Position numbers and translations under genes: made by a program. The notes under the pieces are model-generated. The model was given only the letters and a program-made list of their open reading frames with translations. It searched no databases and was not told where the DNA came from. 64,000 nt of DNA, taken from positions 3,472,001-3,536,000 of the forward strand of contig NC_015957.1 in the NCBI RefSeq assembly GCF_000147815.2, given 5' to 3'. This document shows positions 7,647 through 16,983 of this stretch, piece by piece; within the stretch, counting starts at the first letter, position 1, and each line of letters starts with the position of its first letter. This stretch comes from Streptomyces violaceusniger Tu 4113. GTDB taxonomy: Bacteria > Actinomycetota > Actinomycetes > Streptomycetales > Streptomycetaceae.

Positions 7647-9155
7647 CTAGCGGGTGTACACCTCCGCACGGTCCACGCTCACGAATGAGGCGCCCGACTG
7701 GGCGTTGTGCTCGCCGGTCACGCGGATGCGCAGGGTGTGCCGGCCGTAGGGGAGCCGGGGGCTGAGGTATTGGAGGGTCTCGCCGGTGCGGATCGCGCCG
7801 TAGAAGTCCTGGCGTTGCTCGGGGCCGCCGTCGACGCTGAGGGCGGCGATGCCGTTGCCGGTGTCGCGGACCGAGAGCAGGGCGATCCGGGTGCCGGTGA
7901 AGGAGAAGGTGGCGGTGTTGCCCGCCTGGTCGCTCCAGTGGTCGTCGCCCCAGAAGCACTGGGTGGCGCAGCCGGTCCCCGAGTTCCAGGTGCCGGTGAA
8001 CGTGGCGCTTCCGTCGCCGCTGGACCGGCCGTCGTCGTTGATCCAGTACGTGCCCGCTCCCGGGTCGCCGGACGGCAGGTCCTGGGTGGCCCCCGTGGCG
8101 AGCGGGCGGCCCAGGTCGGGGGTGCCGTCGGCGTTCCAGGTGATCTTCTGGGCGCGTGTGGTGCGGTCGGTGTAGGTGTTCACCGAGGTGGTCTTGGCGT
8201 GGTAGACGATCCAGTCCTGCGTGCCGTCGGGGGAGCGGAAGAAGGCGTGGTGGCCGGGGCCGTAGACGCCGTGGTCGTCGGCGCGGGAGAACCGCGCACC
8301 GCTGTGCTGGGTCCAGTTGCCGGGCACGAGCGGGTCGGCCGTGGACGGCAGGGACATCATCCACACCTGGTAGTCCGGCTTGCCCGTGTCACAGGTGGAG
8401 TACGTCATCCAGGTGCGGCCGTTGCGGTAGAGGAACTCGGCGCCTTCGCGCACCTCGGGGCAGCCACCGGCCGCGTTCAGGGCGACGGCGTTGCCGGAGA
8501 CGGTGTAGGGGTTGGACATGGGGGCGATGTTGATGCCGTTGTGCTGGTACTGGTTGATGCCGGAGTAGGCGAGGTAGAGGCGTCCGTTGTGCTGGAGGAT
8601 GCCGGGGTCGATGGCGAAGTCGGACGCGTGGTTGGGCGGCGTAAGACGGGACTTGAAGTGGTAGGGACCGGCCGGGTCGTCGCGGTCCGACTCCAGCACA
8701 TAGAGCCGGTGGTGGTCGTCGACTCCGTCGTCGGCGGTGTAGTAGAGGTACCAGCGGTCGCCGAAGCGGTAGAACTCCGGTGCCCAGATGTGCTGGTTGC
8801 GGGAGGGGTCGGTGTCCGTCCACACGGTGATGGGATCGGCGTCGAGCAGGGTGCCCAGCGAGGAGGAGCGCCACATCCGGATGCTGTTGCCCTGCGTGGT
8901 GGTCAGGTAGTAGTTCCCGTTCCAGACGGTCATATACGGGTCGGGGCCCGTGTTGAGGGGGTTGCGGAAGGTGCCCGCGGCGGCGGTATGCGGTGTCGCG
9001 GTGGCGGTGTGTGGTGTCCCCTTGGCGGCAGACGGGGCCGCGGCTGCGGTGTGTGGTGCCGCGGTGGCGGCGGGTTGGGCGGCGACCAGGCCCCACAGGA
9101 TGGCCAGTAGCGCGGTGAGCAGTGCCGCGTGGCGGCGGGTCGTGCGGGGGTTCAT
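7647..9155 (-). CDS. Secreted GH43-like glycosidase with C-terminal carbohydrate-binding module
   Basis: 502-residue secreted protein. Residues 1-30 form a signal peptide, followed by a low-complexity Ala/Thr/His/Pro linker. The five-bladed propeller of GH43 type starts at FRNPLNTGPDPYMTVW, with candidate catalytic residues Asp of GPDPYM, Asp of DFAIDPGI and Glu of VREGAEF. The last 130 residues (from TYWINDDGRSS) form a beta-sandwich seen as an add-on binding domain. GH43 enzymes are arabinofuranosidases, arabinanases or xylosidases; which one cannot be decided here. It is the last gene of a leftward group with the GH76-like and GH2 genes. Confidence 0.85.
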   Translation of the reverse strand: MNPRTTRRHAALLTALLAILWGLVAAQPAATAAPHTAAAAPSAAKGTPHTATATPHTAAAGTFRNPLNTGPDPYMTVWNGNYYLTTTQGNSIRMWRSSSLGTLLDADPITVWTDTDPSRNQHIWAPEFYRFGDRWYLYYTADDGVDDHHRLYVLESDRDDPAGPYHFKSRLTPPNHASDFAIDPGILQHNGRLYLAYSGINQYQHNGINIAPMSNPYTVSGNAVALNAAGGCPEVREGAEFLYRNGRTWMTYSTCDTGKPDYQVWMMSLPSTADPLVPGNWTQHSGARFSRADDHGVYGPGHHAFFRSPDGTQDWIVYHAKTTSVNTYTDRTTRAQKITWNADGTPDLGRPLATGATQDLPSGDPGAGTYWINDDGRSSGDGSATFTGTWNSGTGCATQCFWGDDHWSDQAGNTATFSFTGTRIALLSVRDTGNGIAALSVDGGPEQRQDFYGAIRTGETLQYLSPRLPYGRHTLRIRVTGEHNAQSGASFVSVDRAEVYTR

Positions 9156-9232
9156 GGGCGCCTCCTTGGGGCGATGTGCGTACGGCGGGTGGGGTCCGGA
9201 CCGAGTGGCCGTCCCCGTGTCGGCGTAGCGGG

Positions 9233-11083
9233 TCACAGGCCGTCCGCGGCCGTCAGCGCGCCGAGTGCGCCGGCCTGGGTGCGCCAGTCCACCTGGTTCG
9301 GGGTGGTGCCCGCCCAGCGCTGGCCGAGCCGGTTGAGGGGGTCGCGGTCGGTGGTCCAGATCGAGTCGGCCTGCTGGGTGATGTACGCCCGGTAGGTGGC
9401 CGATCCGGTGGCGTCCGCGAGGTCGGCGAGGTGGCGCATGAAGATGCCCTTGAACTGCTTCTGGTTGTCGTCGCACGCGCCTGTGCCGGTGTCGCAGGAT
9501 TCGGTGAGCACACCGTCGCGGGTCAGCGTCGTCGAGGTGATCGCGGCATCGGCCAGGCGGCGGGCGGTGTCCAGGTACTGGCCGTTGCCGGTGGACCGCC
9601 ACAGCTCGGTGAAGGCGCCGATGGCCAGGCCCTGGTTGTAACTCCACACGGTCTGGGAGTTGTTGCGGCAGTCGCCGGTCAGCCCGTCGTTGACCAGGCC
9701 CGCGCCGTTGATCAATCCGCTGCCCTGGTACCAGGTGGCGGCCGTGGCCGCCCGGTCGCCCCATCCGGTGTCGCCGGAGATCCGCTGGTGCAGTGATGTG
9801 GTGAGCCACAGGTACAGCCCGTTGGTCACCGCGTTCTTGTAGGTGCGCTCCCGGTCCCACCACACACCGCCGCCACAGCTTCCGGTGTCCCAGTACTGGT
9901 GGACGTAAGTGGCGATGGTGACGGCCTCGTCCAGGTAGCGCCGCTCATGGGTGTGGTCGTACGCGGCCAGCCAGGCCACTCCCCACCATGCGGCGTCGTC
10001 GATGGCGCGGCTGATGAAATGGCCCTCCACCGCGTCGGAGCTGCGCACCCCGGCCGGGAAGGCGCCGCGGTTCTGCTCGAAGGTGCGGGCGATGACCCAG
10101 TCGTAGTCGTGCCGCCCGGTGCGCTCGGCGAAGTCGATGAGTGAGGTGACCGCGACGGCCGAGTTCCACCAACTGCTGCGCCACCAGCCCTCGTACGTCT
10201 GGTACGACGCCATCAGCGCGTCCGCCCCGGCGCGCGCCCGGCTCGGCGCGGGCCGCACCCAGGCCGTGCAACCGCCCTCCTGGTGGGCGGCCGCCCGGCC
10301 GCATGCCCGGACCGCGCCGCCGAACATCAGCCCGCGCGGATCCCGGGTGGCGAACATGGCCGTGTGCGTCGTGGTCTTGCCCGAGGGCACGCTCGTACGG
10401 CCGAGGGAGGAGCCCTCGGGCCAGGTGGCGCCGTTGTCCCAGGAGCGGTCGAGCCAGATCTCGTCGCCCGCGCCGCCGTTTTCGATGACGCCCCACGCCA
10501 TTCCGTTCCGCTGGTCGACATGGAGGCTGATGGTGCGCCCGAAGAGGGTGGTGGACGGCACCGGGCGGTCGTCGCCCGCCGCGGTGGCGGGGTCGGCGCC
10601 GTCGCAGGACGTGCCGTCGCACACCGTCGGGTAGACCCAGTCGGTGCAGGTGACACCGGCGGCGTCACCGCAGGCGCGGATCCAGCCGCGCCGGTGTCCC
10701 ACCGGGTCGGTGAGGTTGTACATCAGGGTGCGGGTGCCGGTCCAGGTGCCGGGGATGCTCGCCTTGCCGAGCAGGCCCTCCCAGGTGGCGCCCCGGTCCC
10801 AGGAGCGGTCGAGCCAGACCGAGTCGCCGCTCACACCGTTGTCGATGCCGGCCCAGGCCATGCTGTCGGGGTCGGACATATGCAGCTTCAGGATCCGGCC
10901 GTTGAGGTTCACCTGCGGCACGGGGAAGGTGTCGCGCTGCGCCTTCGAGGGGTCGAGGGTGTCGCATGCCAGTGCGCAGACCGGGGTCGCGGCACGGGAC
11001 GGCGTGGGCAGGAGGACCAGTCCGGCCAGGGCGATGGCCAGGGTCAGGAGTCCGCGAAGGACACGGTGGAGCCGCGCTGACAT
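9233..11083 (-). CDS. Secreted GH76-like alpha-1,6-mannanase with duplicated N-terminal module
   Basis: 616-residue secreted protein. Signal peptide 1-31, then two copies of an approximately 110-residue module, each with the pattern MAWxxIxNGxxGDxxWLDRSWDxGATW. The catalytic (alpha/alpha)6 barrel starts near residue 285. It has the Asp-Asp pair of GH76 in SRAIDDAAWWGVAW and the conserved YNQGLAIGAFTELW and QKQFKGIFMRHLADL segments. GH76 enzymes cut alpha-1,6-mannan of fungal cell walls or of actinobacterial lipoarabinomannan. The N-terminal duplication is also seen in secreted Streptomyces hydrolases and may bind the cell wall or polysaccharide. It is separated from the GH2 gene by 126 bp and from the GH43 gene by 77 bp. 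Confidence 0.85.
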   Translation of the reverse strand: MSARLHRVLRGLLTLAIALAGLVLLPTPSRAATPVCALACDTLDPSKAQRDTFPVPQVNLNGRILKLHMSDPDSMAWAGIDNGVSGDSVWLDRSWDRGATWEGLLGKASIPGTWTGTRTLMYNLTDPVGHRRGWIRACGDAAGVTCTDWVYPTVCDGTSCDGADPATAAGDDRPVPSTTLFGRTISLHVDQRNGMAWGVIENGGAGDEIWLDRSWDNGATWPEGSSLGRTSVPSGKTTTHTAMFATRDPRGLMFGGAVRACGRAAAHQEGGCTAWVRPAPSRARAGADALMASYQTYEGWWRSSWWNSAVAVTSLIDFAERTGRHDYDWVIARTFEQNRGAFPAGVRSSDAVEGHFISRAIDDAAWWGVAWLAAYDHTHERRYLDEAVTIATYVHQYWDTGSCGGGVWWDRERTYKNAVTNGLYLWLTTSLHQRISGDTGWGDRAATAATWYQGSGLINGAGLVNDGLTGDCRNNSQTVWSYNQGLAIGAFTELWRSTGNGQYLDTARRLADAAITSTTLTRDGVLTESCDTGTGACDDNQKQFKGIFMRHLADLADATGSATYRAYITQQADSIWTTDRDPLNRLGQRWAGTTPNQVDWRTQAGALGALTAADGL

Positions 11084-11209
11084 GACGTACCCGCCTTTCG
11101 TAGGGGGCCGTGCGCATGAGCGTGGGGGAGGAGAGAAGTGGCGGCCGCCCGTGCGAAGCGGCGGCCGCCGGAGGTGCGGGCCCGTCGATGCCGGGCCGGC
11201 GGCGGTCGG

Positions 11210-13579
11210 TCAGGGAGCCCAGGGTGGCTCGATGGCCCAGGTGGTGTCCTCGGTGAAGCCGGCCGGGTTGTCCCAGGCGTGGGTGGAGCCCGACTGGGCC
11301 AGCCACAGCTCGGCGTTGATATGCCGCAGATACTGTCCGGGGAAGCCCGCGGCCGACATCCGGACGCCTCCGCTGCCCTGGACCGGGCACCAGGTCGCGT
11401 CCTCCTTGGACACGGTGGAGCCGTCGCCGGCCTCGCGCCGGACGCGGAATTCGCGGTGGCGCAGGTATTCGCCCGGGTAGTTGCGGGACTCGAAGGAATA
11501 GCAGAGCTTGTTCGCCGGCCCCGGCCTGACCGTCCAGGTGGCGTCCTGCTTCAGCAGGTCCCCGCTGGCCGAGTTGACCACCTCGGTGAAGCCCAGCCCG
11601 TCGTAGTGGCGGATGTAGCGGTCGGTGTAGCCGGGTGTGGTGACCCGGATCGACACGTTCTGCCCGACCGGCAGTTTCACCGTCGCGCCGGGTGACCGGG
11701 ACGCCGCGATGAGGGCCTGGTTGGCCGCCCGGACCCGGGCCTGGTCGACCTTGACCACCTGGCGGTCGTAGGACATGAGCCCGTTGGCTTCGTTCTCGAC
11801 GTCGGTGATCTGGGTGTAGACGGAGGCCGACAGGCCGCCCGCGGGCATGGTGTTCTCCCGCATCCCGTCGAGCAGGCCGACGAGCCGGTTGTTGAGTGCG
11901 GTCGTGGTGGGCTGGTCCTCGTAGCTGAATCCGCCGCCCGGGTACCACTCATGGCCGGGCACGCGGTAGCCGAGGCCGCCGTACTCCCCGAGTACCGAGG
12001 CGCGGACCGGCTCCGTCGGGGTGTTGCCGGGCCCGACGTAGTTGTGGTTGTCGATGACGTCGCCGTTGCCGCCGTCCTTGGCGGCGCAGCAGTTGACGCC
12101 GCTCATGTTGTCGACCAGGCGGGCGGGGTCGTACGCCTTGACCATGTCGGCGATGCGGGCCTGGTCGTACTGGCCCCAGCCCTCGTTCTGGTCCACCCAC
12201 TGGATGAGCGAGGGCGAGCTGCGGTGCTGGTCGATGATGGCGCGGTATTCGCTCTCCCACTGGGTGCGGGCCGCGGTGTCCGGGGTCTTGCCGCTGTCCA
12301 TCGAGGGCATGTCCTGCCACACCAGCAGCCCGAGCCGGTCCGCCCAGTAGAACCAGCGCTGCGGCTCGACCTTGATGTGCTTGCGGACCATGTTGAAGCC
12401 CAGGTCCTTGTGTTTCTGCAGGTCGTACTTGAGGGCCTCGTCGGTGGGCGCGGTGTAGATGCCGTCCGGCCAGTAGCCCTGGTCCAGGGTGCCGGTCTGG
12501 AAGACGAACTTGCCGTTGAGTACCGGCCGCCGGACTCCTCCCACGTCCTTCACCGCGATCGACCGCATGCCGGTGTAGGAGCCGACCTTGTCGGCTGCGG
12601 TGCCGGTCAGCTCGGCCGTGACGTCGTAGAGGAACGGATCCTCCGGCGTCCACAGGTGGGTGTTGGGCACCGGCACGGAGAGCTCGCTGCCGACCGTGCC
12701 CGTGGCGCTGCCGACGGTCGTGCCGCCGCTGGAGACGGTGACCTTGACGCTCGTGCCGTCGGCTCCTCCGGCGCCGCGCACCGTGACCCGCAGGGTGTTG
12801 TCCTCCAGGCGCGGGACCATGTCCAGGCGGGTGATGTGCGCGGTGGCGGTGGGTTCCAGCCAGACGGTCTGCCAGATCCCGGACGAGGCGGTGTAGACGA
12901 TGCTCTTGCCGGGGTGCGGGGTGACGTCCTGGATGCGCTGCTTGCCGATGGCCTGACCGCCGGTCTCCGTCGGGTCGTACACGGAGATGACGATGGTGTT
13001 GGTGCCGCCGTTCAGCAGGGGCGTGATGTCGTACGAGAAGGCGTCGTATCCGCCGCGGTGGGCGGCCCCGGCCTGCCGGCCGTTGACCCAGACCGTGGTT
13101 TCCCAGTCGGACGCGCCGAAGTTGAGCTGGATGTGGCGGCCGCTCCAGCCGGACGGCACCGTGAAGGTGCGCTTGTACCAGAGCTTGTCATTCTGGGTGA
13201 TCTTGCGCTGGACGCCGGAGAGCGCGGACTCGGGCACGAACGGCACCCGGATCTGCTCGCCGAATGTCGTCGGCTGTCCGGCGTCGCGGGAGGTGACCGC
13301 GAAGTCCCAGATGCCGTTGAGATCGGCCCAGTCGGGCCGGGTGAGCTGCGGGCGCGGATATTCCGGCAGCGGGTGGTCGACCGGGACCTGGTTCGTCCAC
13401 GGAGTCGTCATGGGGGAGGGTTTGGGGTCCCAGGCCGGGGCGGCGTGGGAGGGGCCGGCACCGGAGACGAGCAGGGCGGTGGCGGCCAGCGCGGGGACCA
13501 CGGCGGCGGCAACGCGCCGCCGCCAGGTCCGTCTTGGACGGAGAAGGGAGGGGAAGCGGAGGAACAAGTGTTTCAGCAC
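11210..13579 (-). CDS. Secreted GH2 glycosidase with C-terminal AbfB (CBM42) domain
   Basis: 789-residue secreted enzyme. A signal peptide with an RRRVAAAVVPALAATALLV core ends near residue 46. A GH2 sugar-binding domain (RPDWADLNGIWDFAV, FGASDWETTVWVNGRQAG), an immunoglobulin-like domain and a TIM barrel follow. The acid/base Glu is in QWVDQNEGWGQ; FNMVRKHIKVEPQRWFYWAD is typical of the family. The last 150 residues contain three beta-trefoil repeats (YIRHYDG, YLRHREFRVR, YLRHINAELWL), which identify an arabinose-binding AbfB/CBM42 domain. Likely beta-galactosidase, beta-mannosidase or beta-glucuronidase on arabinose-decorated polymers. The GTG start has GGAG 8-11 bases upstream; longer starts lie in a non-coding leader. 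Confidence 0.85.
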   Translation of the reverse strand: MLKHLFLRFPSLLRPRRTWRRRVAAAVVPALAATALLVSGAGPSHAAPAWDPKPSPMTTPWTNQVPVDHPLPEYPRPQLTRPDWADLNGIWDFAVTSRDAGQPTTFGEQIRVPFVPESALSGVQRKITQNDKLWYKRTFTVPSGWSGRHIQLNFGASDWETTVWVNGRQAGAAHRGGYDAFSYDITPLLNGGTNTIVISVYDPTETGGQAIGKQRIQDVTPHPGKSIVYTASSGIWQTVWLEPTATAHITRLDMVPRLEDNTLRVTVRGAGGADGTSVKVTVSSGGTTVGSATGTVGSELSVPVPNTHLWTPEDPFLYDVTAELTGTAADKVGSYTGMRSIAVKDVGGVRRPVLNGKFVFQTGTLDQGYWPDGIYTAPTDEALKYDLQKHKDLGFNMVRKHIKVEPQRWFYWADRLGLLVWQDMPSMDSGKTPDTAARTQWESEYRAIIDQHRSSPSLIQWVDQNEGWGQYDQARIADMVKAYDPARLVDNMSGVNCCAAKDGGNGDVIDNHNYVGPGNTPTEPVRASVLGEYGGLGYRVPGHEWYPGGGFSYEDQPTTTALNNRLVGLLDGMRENTMPAGGLSASVYTQITDVENEANGLMSYDRQVVKVDQARVRAANQALIAASRSPGATVKLPVGQNVSIRVTTPGYTDRYIRHYDGLGFTEVVNSASGDLLKQDATWTVRPGPANKLCYSFESRNYPGEYLRHREFRVRREAGDGSTVSKEDATWCPVQGSGGVRMSAAGFPGQYLRHINAELWLAQSGSTHAWDNPAGFTEDTTWAIEPPWAP

Positions 13580-13696
13580 GCTGCTGCTCCATGGTCCGGT
13601 TGGCGCCGCCGCCCGGTGGGCGGCGGGACTCTTCCACAGGGAACACTTGCTGCACGAATACCAGAGCATTCACAACGGGTGTTTGTCCATAGTTGG

Positions 13697-13708
13697 GACA
13701 ACGTTGTC
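13697..13708. promoter_or_regulatory. LacI-type operator upstream of the GH2 gene
   Basis: The perfect 12-bp palindrome GACAACGTTGTC with central CG, flanked by AT-richer sequence, lies 118 bp before the GH2 start. Central-CG palindromes of this length are typical LacI-family sites and fit substrate induction of the leftward hydrolase group. Which LacI protein binds is unknown; the LacI gene at 19097-20131 has a different own-promoter motif. Confidence 0.55.
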
Positions 13709-13763
13709 GGCCTTGCTGGGCCTCGTGCGGAGCATCAGTGTGCGGGAGGCGGTACGGTCCGGC

Positions 13764-14210
13764 TCACACCGCTTGGGACGGCCCGGTGGCGTCCCCCGGT
13801 GACCAGTGGGGCCGGATGCCGGCGATATGGCAGGTCATGAAGTACAGCGGAATCGGCGGCGTGTACGGCGAGTCGTCCTGGGGGTGATGGACCAGGCGGG
13901 GGAGGCGGGAGCGGGCGCTCAGGTCGGTCATATGGGCGCCGATCGCGTAGCTGGTGAACGACGGCCAGGCGACGTCGATATGGGATGCGGACGGCACGAT
14001 CCACCACCACCGCTGATCGTCGGCGAAGACACAGCCGATGCGGGGCAGGCACTTCATGACCCGCCGGCCGATGTCCGCGGGCATCCCCACCGCGTCGTAT
14101 CCCAGTCTGGCGGGCAGTCCGTCCGGCAGACGCAGGCGTCCGCTGTGGCCTCGCCAGCGGTTCGGCGCGCTGAGTGATGGGGCCTCAGGGGCAACAAACT
14201 GTCGGTCCAT
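13764..14210 (-). CDS. Conserved actinobacterial hypothetical protein
   Basis: 148 residues, no signal peptide or membrane helix. The central part is rich in aromatic and basic residues (RVMKCLPRIGCVFADDQRWW WIVPSASH broken over residues 50-77). The gene starts 3 bp after the stop of the ATPase gene on the same strand and is therefore co-transcribed with it. Similar short proteins occur next to the ATPase/XRE/DUF397 loci of Streptomyces. I do not recognise a function. Confidence 0.62.
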   Translation of the reverse strand: MDRQFVAPEAPSLSAPNRWRGHSGRLRLPDGLPARLGYDAVGMPADIGRRVMKCLPRIGCVFADDQRWWWIVPSASHIDVAWPSFTSYAIGAHMTDLSARSRLPRLVHHPQDDSPYTPPIPLYFMTCHIAGIRPHWSPGDATGPSQAV

Positions 14211-14213
14211 CAG

Positions 14214-14675
14214 TCAGTGACACTCTTCCGTGCGCGCCGGCAGCTCGGCCCAGATGATCCGCCCCGGCCCGTGCGGGGTGTCCCTGACGCCCCAGGCGCT
14301 GCTCACCGCGCCGACCAGCAGCAGCCCTCGTCCCCCGTGCTCATCGGGGTCGGGGGTGCGCGGCGCGGGGAGGGTGTGGGCCCGGAGCTGTTCCTCGACC
14401 TCGAGGCGCAGATGTCCCGCGCCGATGCTCAGCCTGCACTCCAGATGATCGCTGAGCGTATGTGTGATCACGTTGGTGACCAGCTCGGAGACCACGAGGA
14501 GCGTGTCGTCGCACGCCTGGGCGCTCACGCCCCAGGCGCGCAGCCGCTCGCGCACGGCCGTGCGCACTGTGCTCACCGAGGAGGCGATGGCGGGCAGCCG
14601 TAAGGCGACTGCCGGATGCGTGTCCCGCTCCCGGGACGTCCGAAGGGGAGTCAGGGGAAGGGCGAGGGGAGCCAC
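14214..14675 (-). CDS. RsbW-like anti-sigma/ATP-binding regulatory protein
   Basis: 153-residue HATPase_c_2 domain protein of the serine-kinase anti-sigma type. The N box is LLVVSELVTNVITHT, the G1 box DPDEHGGRGLLLVGAVSSAWGV. Such proteins are abundant in Streptomyces and bind partner XRE regulators or sigma factors. The GTG at 14675 with GAAAGG 10-15 bases upstream is chosen; an in-frame ATG at 14846 would add 57 residues without domain content and would overlap the divergent promoter. It is divergent from the XRE/DUF397 pair, so the three belong to the common Streptomyces conservon-like regulatory locus. Confidence 0.8.
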   Translation of the reverse strand: MAPLALPLTPLRTSRERDTHPAVALRLPAIASSVSTVRTAVRERLRAWGVSAQACDDTLLVVSELVTNVITHTLSDHLECRLSIGAGHLRLEVEEQLRAHTLPAPRTPDPDEHGGRGLLLVGAVSSAWGVRDTPHGPGRIIWAELPARTEECH

Positions 14676-14811
14676 GAGCGGCCGCCTTTCGTCTGCCTGC
14701 GCGTCATGGACCGTGCCGTTCCCGCACTGCGCAGTGCCTACGGACGTACCCACGCAAGCGTTCCCACCGTGATCGGACGGTGTGACCACTGTGACAGGTG
14801 CAACGAACGAG

Positions 14812-14839
14812 TTGCAAGCGGTAAATTGGAAATTGCAAG
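14812..14839. promoter_or_regulatory. Divergent promoter with repeated TTGCAAG boxes
   Basis: Two direct copies of TTGCAAG (14812-14818 and 14833-14839) 21 bp apart, in an AT-rich island between the ATPase and XRE genes. A GTGCAAC sits just before the first. Similar TTGCAA boxes recur before XRE/DUF397 genes of Streptomyces, so these are candidate binding sites of the adjacent XRE protein. Confidence 0.5.
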
Positions 14840-14920
14840 TTGCCATCGGAGGTTCCGCTTGCCCGGTCCGGGGACCGTGACAGACTGCAGCCGTAATGCC
14901 CGGTGTGGGGAGGTAGAGCG

Positions 14921-15796
14921 TTGGCCGCGGAAACCGCATGGGGCGGTGCACCCTCTGTCCTCCGCATGATCCTCGGCAGGCAGTTGGAGGAGCTGCGGAC
15001 GCGCGCCGGCCTGACATACGACCAGGCGGGAGCGGCGATCGGGGTCAGCCACTCGACGATCCGCAGGATGGAAGCCGCAAAAGTGGCGCGGCTCAGGCTC
15101 GCGGACGTGGAGAAGCTGCTCCAGACGTACGGCGTCACCGACGGGCATGAGATCGACACCTTCTTGAAGTCGGTCCGCGAGGCCAACAAGCGCGGCTGGT
15201 GGCACACCTACCGCGATGTGATGCCGGACTGGTTCGCCGCGTATCTGAACCTGGAGCAGGCGGCGCTTCAGATCCGCGCCTACGAGGCGCAGTTCGTCCA
15301 CGGGCTGCTGCAGACCGAGGACTACGCCCGTGCGCTGCTCAGCGCCGGCAACCCGCATGCTCCGGCGGAGGCCACCGAGCGCAGGGTCGCCCTGCGCATG
15401 CAGCGCCAGGAACTGCTGTCCCGGGAATCCCCTCCCCGGCTGTGGGTCGTGATGGACGAGACCGTGCTGAGGTGGCCGGTCGGCGGCCCGGCCGTGATGC
15501 GCGCCCAGATCGACCACCTGATCGAGATCAGCGCTCTTCCTCACGTGACCGTGCAGATCATGCCGTTCGGAAGCGGTCCGCATCCGGCCATGCGGGCCGG
15601 CGCGTTCCATGTCTTCCGGTTCAGGGCCGCGGAGTTGCCCGACATCGTCTACCTCAGCGGCCTGGTCGGCGCGGTGTATCTGGACAAAGAGGAAGACGTG
15701 GTGGTGTACCGCGAGGTCCTGGACCGGATGGGCGCCCAGTCGGTGCCCGCCAGGAAAACCGAGGCCGTCCTCGGCGCCATTCGCAAGGAGCTCTGA
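14921..15796 (+). CDS. XRE-family regulator with DUF5753 domain
   Basis: 291-residue DNA-binding protein. The HTH lies at residues 20-70 (LEELRTRAGLTYDQAGAAIG, STIRRMEAAK). The remaining two thirds are the DUF5753 domain (WFAAYLNLEQAA, QIRAYEAQFVHGLLQTEDYA, HVTVQIMPFGSGPH), always found in the Streptomyces partners of DUF397 proteins. The TTG start has GGGAGG ending 8 bases upstream and is preferred over the GTG at 14903. The DUF397 gene starts 1 bp after its stop. Confidence 0.87.
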   Translation: MAAETAWGGAPSVLRMILGRQLEELRTRAGLTYDQAGAAIGVSHSTIRRMEAAKVARLRLADVEKLLQTYGVTDGHEIDTFLKSVREANKRGWWHTYRDVMPDWFAAYLNLEQAALQIRAYEAQFVHGLLQTEDYARALLSAGNPHAPAEATERRVALRMQRQELLSRESPPRLWVVMDETVLRWPVGGPAVMRAQIDHLIEISALPHVTVQIMPFGSGPHPAMRAGAFHVFRFRAAELPDIVYLSGLVGAVYLDKEEDVVVYREVLDRMGAQSVPARKTEAVLGAIRKEL

Positions 15797-15797
15797 A

Positions 15798-16034
15798 GTG
15801 CACCACCACATACGCAGCGGCATGCCCTCCCGTGATCTCGGCACCAGGGGCTGGTCCAAGCCGTGGAGCGACGACGCCGGGGGCGCCTGCGTCGAAGCCA
15901 AGAAGCTGCACGACGGGCGGGTGGCGCTGCGTCAGTCGACCGATCCCGACGGCCCCGCACTGGTTTTCACCACACACGAGATGACCCGGTTTCTGGCAGG
16001 TGTGAAGGCGGGCGACGCCGACTTCCTCTGCTAG
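15798..16034 (+). CDS. DUF397 protein
   Basis: 78-residue small protein with the DUF397 pattern: RGWSKPWSDDAGGACVEAK near the N-terminus, then a VALRQSTDPDGPALVFT strand pair and a C-terminal FLAGVKAGDADFLC. Such proteins act with the upstream XRE/DUF5753 regulator, in a way that resembles an antitoxin or regulatory partner. The GTG start follows the XRE stop by 1 bp, with the AAGGAG Shine-Dalgarno inside the end of the XRE gene. Confidence 0.85.
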   Translation: MHHHIRSGMPSRDLGTRGWSKPWSDDAGGACVEAKKLHDGRVALRQSTDPDGPALVFTTHEMTRFLAGVKAGDADFLC

Positions 16035-16139
16035 CGCCACGGCACCGCAACCTTCCCTGTCTGTGCGAGGCCGGCCCGGCCCAGCACGGACAGGGGGCCA
16101 CACCGACAGCGAACTGACGATCCACTGGGAGGGGACGCC

Positions 16140-16955
16140 TTGAGCGACAACGGATGGTCGGCCGACCGCATCGACACCGAGAGCGCGCATTCGGCACGAA
16201 TCTACGACTACATCCTCGGCGGTAAGGACTACTACCCGGCCGACAAGGAAGCGGGCATCGCCATGTCCCGGGAGTGGCCCGCCCTCCCGATCCATATGCG
16301 GGCCAACCGCGACTTCATGAACCGGGCCGTGCGCTATCTGGCCGAAGAGGCGGGGATCCGGCAGTTCCTCGACATCGGGACCGGCATCCCGACCTCGCCC
16401 AACCTCCATGAGATCGCCCAGGCGGTCGCCCCGGACTCCCGGGTCGTCTACGTGGACAACGACCCCATCGTCCTCACCCTCTCCCAGGGGCTGCTCGCCA
16501 GCACACCCGAGGGCAGGACCGCCTATGTCGAGGCGGACATGTGCGAGCCCGCCTCCATCCTTCAGGCCCCCGAGCTCCGCGAGACCCTCGACCTCGGCCG
16601 CCCGGTCGCCCTGACGGTCATCGCCATCGTGCACTTCGTCCTGGACAAGGACGACGCCTACGGAATCGTCAACCGCCTCCTGGAGCCGCTGCCCTCCGGA
16701 AGCTGTCTGGCGATGTCCATCGGCACCGCCGACTTCGCGCCGGACGAGGTGGCCCGGGTCGCCCGCGAGTACGCGGCCCGCGACATGCCCATGCGGCTGC
16801 GCACCGAGGCCGAGGCCGAGCGGTTCTTCGACGGCCTCGACCTGGTCGAGCCCGGCGTCACCCAGGTCCACAAGTGGCGCCCGGACGGCACCTCCACCGA
16901 AACCATCAAGGACGAGGACATCGCGATGTACGGAGCGGTGGCCCGCAAGCCCTGA
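16140..16955 (+). CDS. SAM-dependent methyltransferase, DUF574 (Methyltransf_19) type
   Basis: 271-residue protein with the DUF574 N-terminus HSARIYDYILGGKDYYPAD, the SAM-binding loop FLDIGTGIPTSPNLHE and the acidic residue of VVYVDNDP. It is a common Streptomyces family of unknown substrate, often located near XRE/DUF397 loci, as here. The TTG start is supported by GGGAGGGG 6 bases upstream. A strong stem-loop follows the stop. Confidence 0.87.
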   Translation: MSDNGWSADRIDTESAHSARIYDYILGGKDYYPADKEAGIAMSREWPALPIHMRANRDFMNRAVRYLAEEAGIRQFLDIGTGIPTSPNLHEIAQAVAPDSRVVYVDNDPIVLTLSQGLLASTPEGRTAYVEADMCEPASILQAPELRETLDLGRPVALTVIAIVHFVLDKDDAYGIVNRLLEPLPSGSCLAMSIGTADFAPDEVARVAREYAARDMPMRLRTEAEAERFFDGLDLVEPGVTQVHKWRPDGTSTETIKDEDIAMYGAVARKP

Positions 16956-16983
16956 GGTCGTACCTTCGGTGTCTGTCCTCCAT

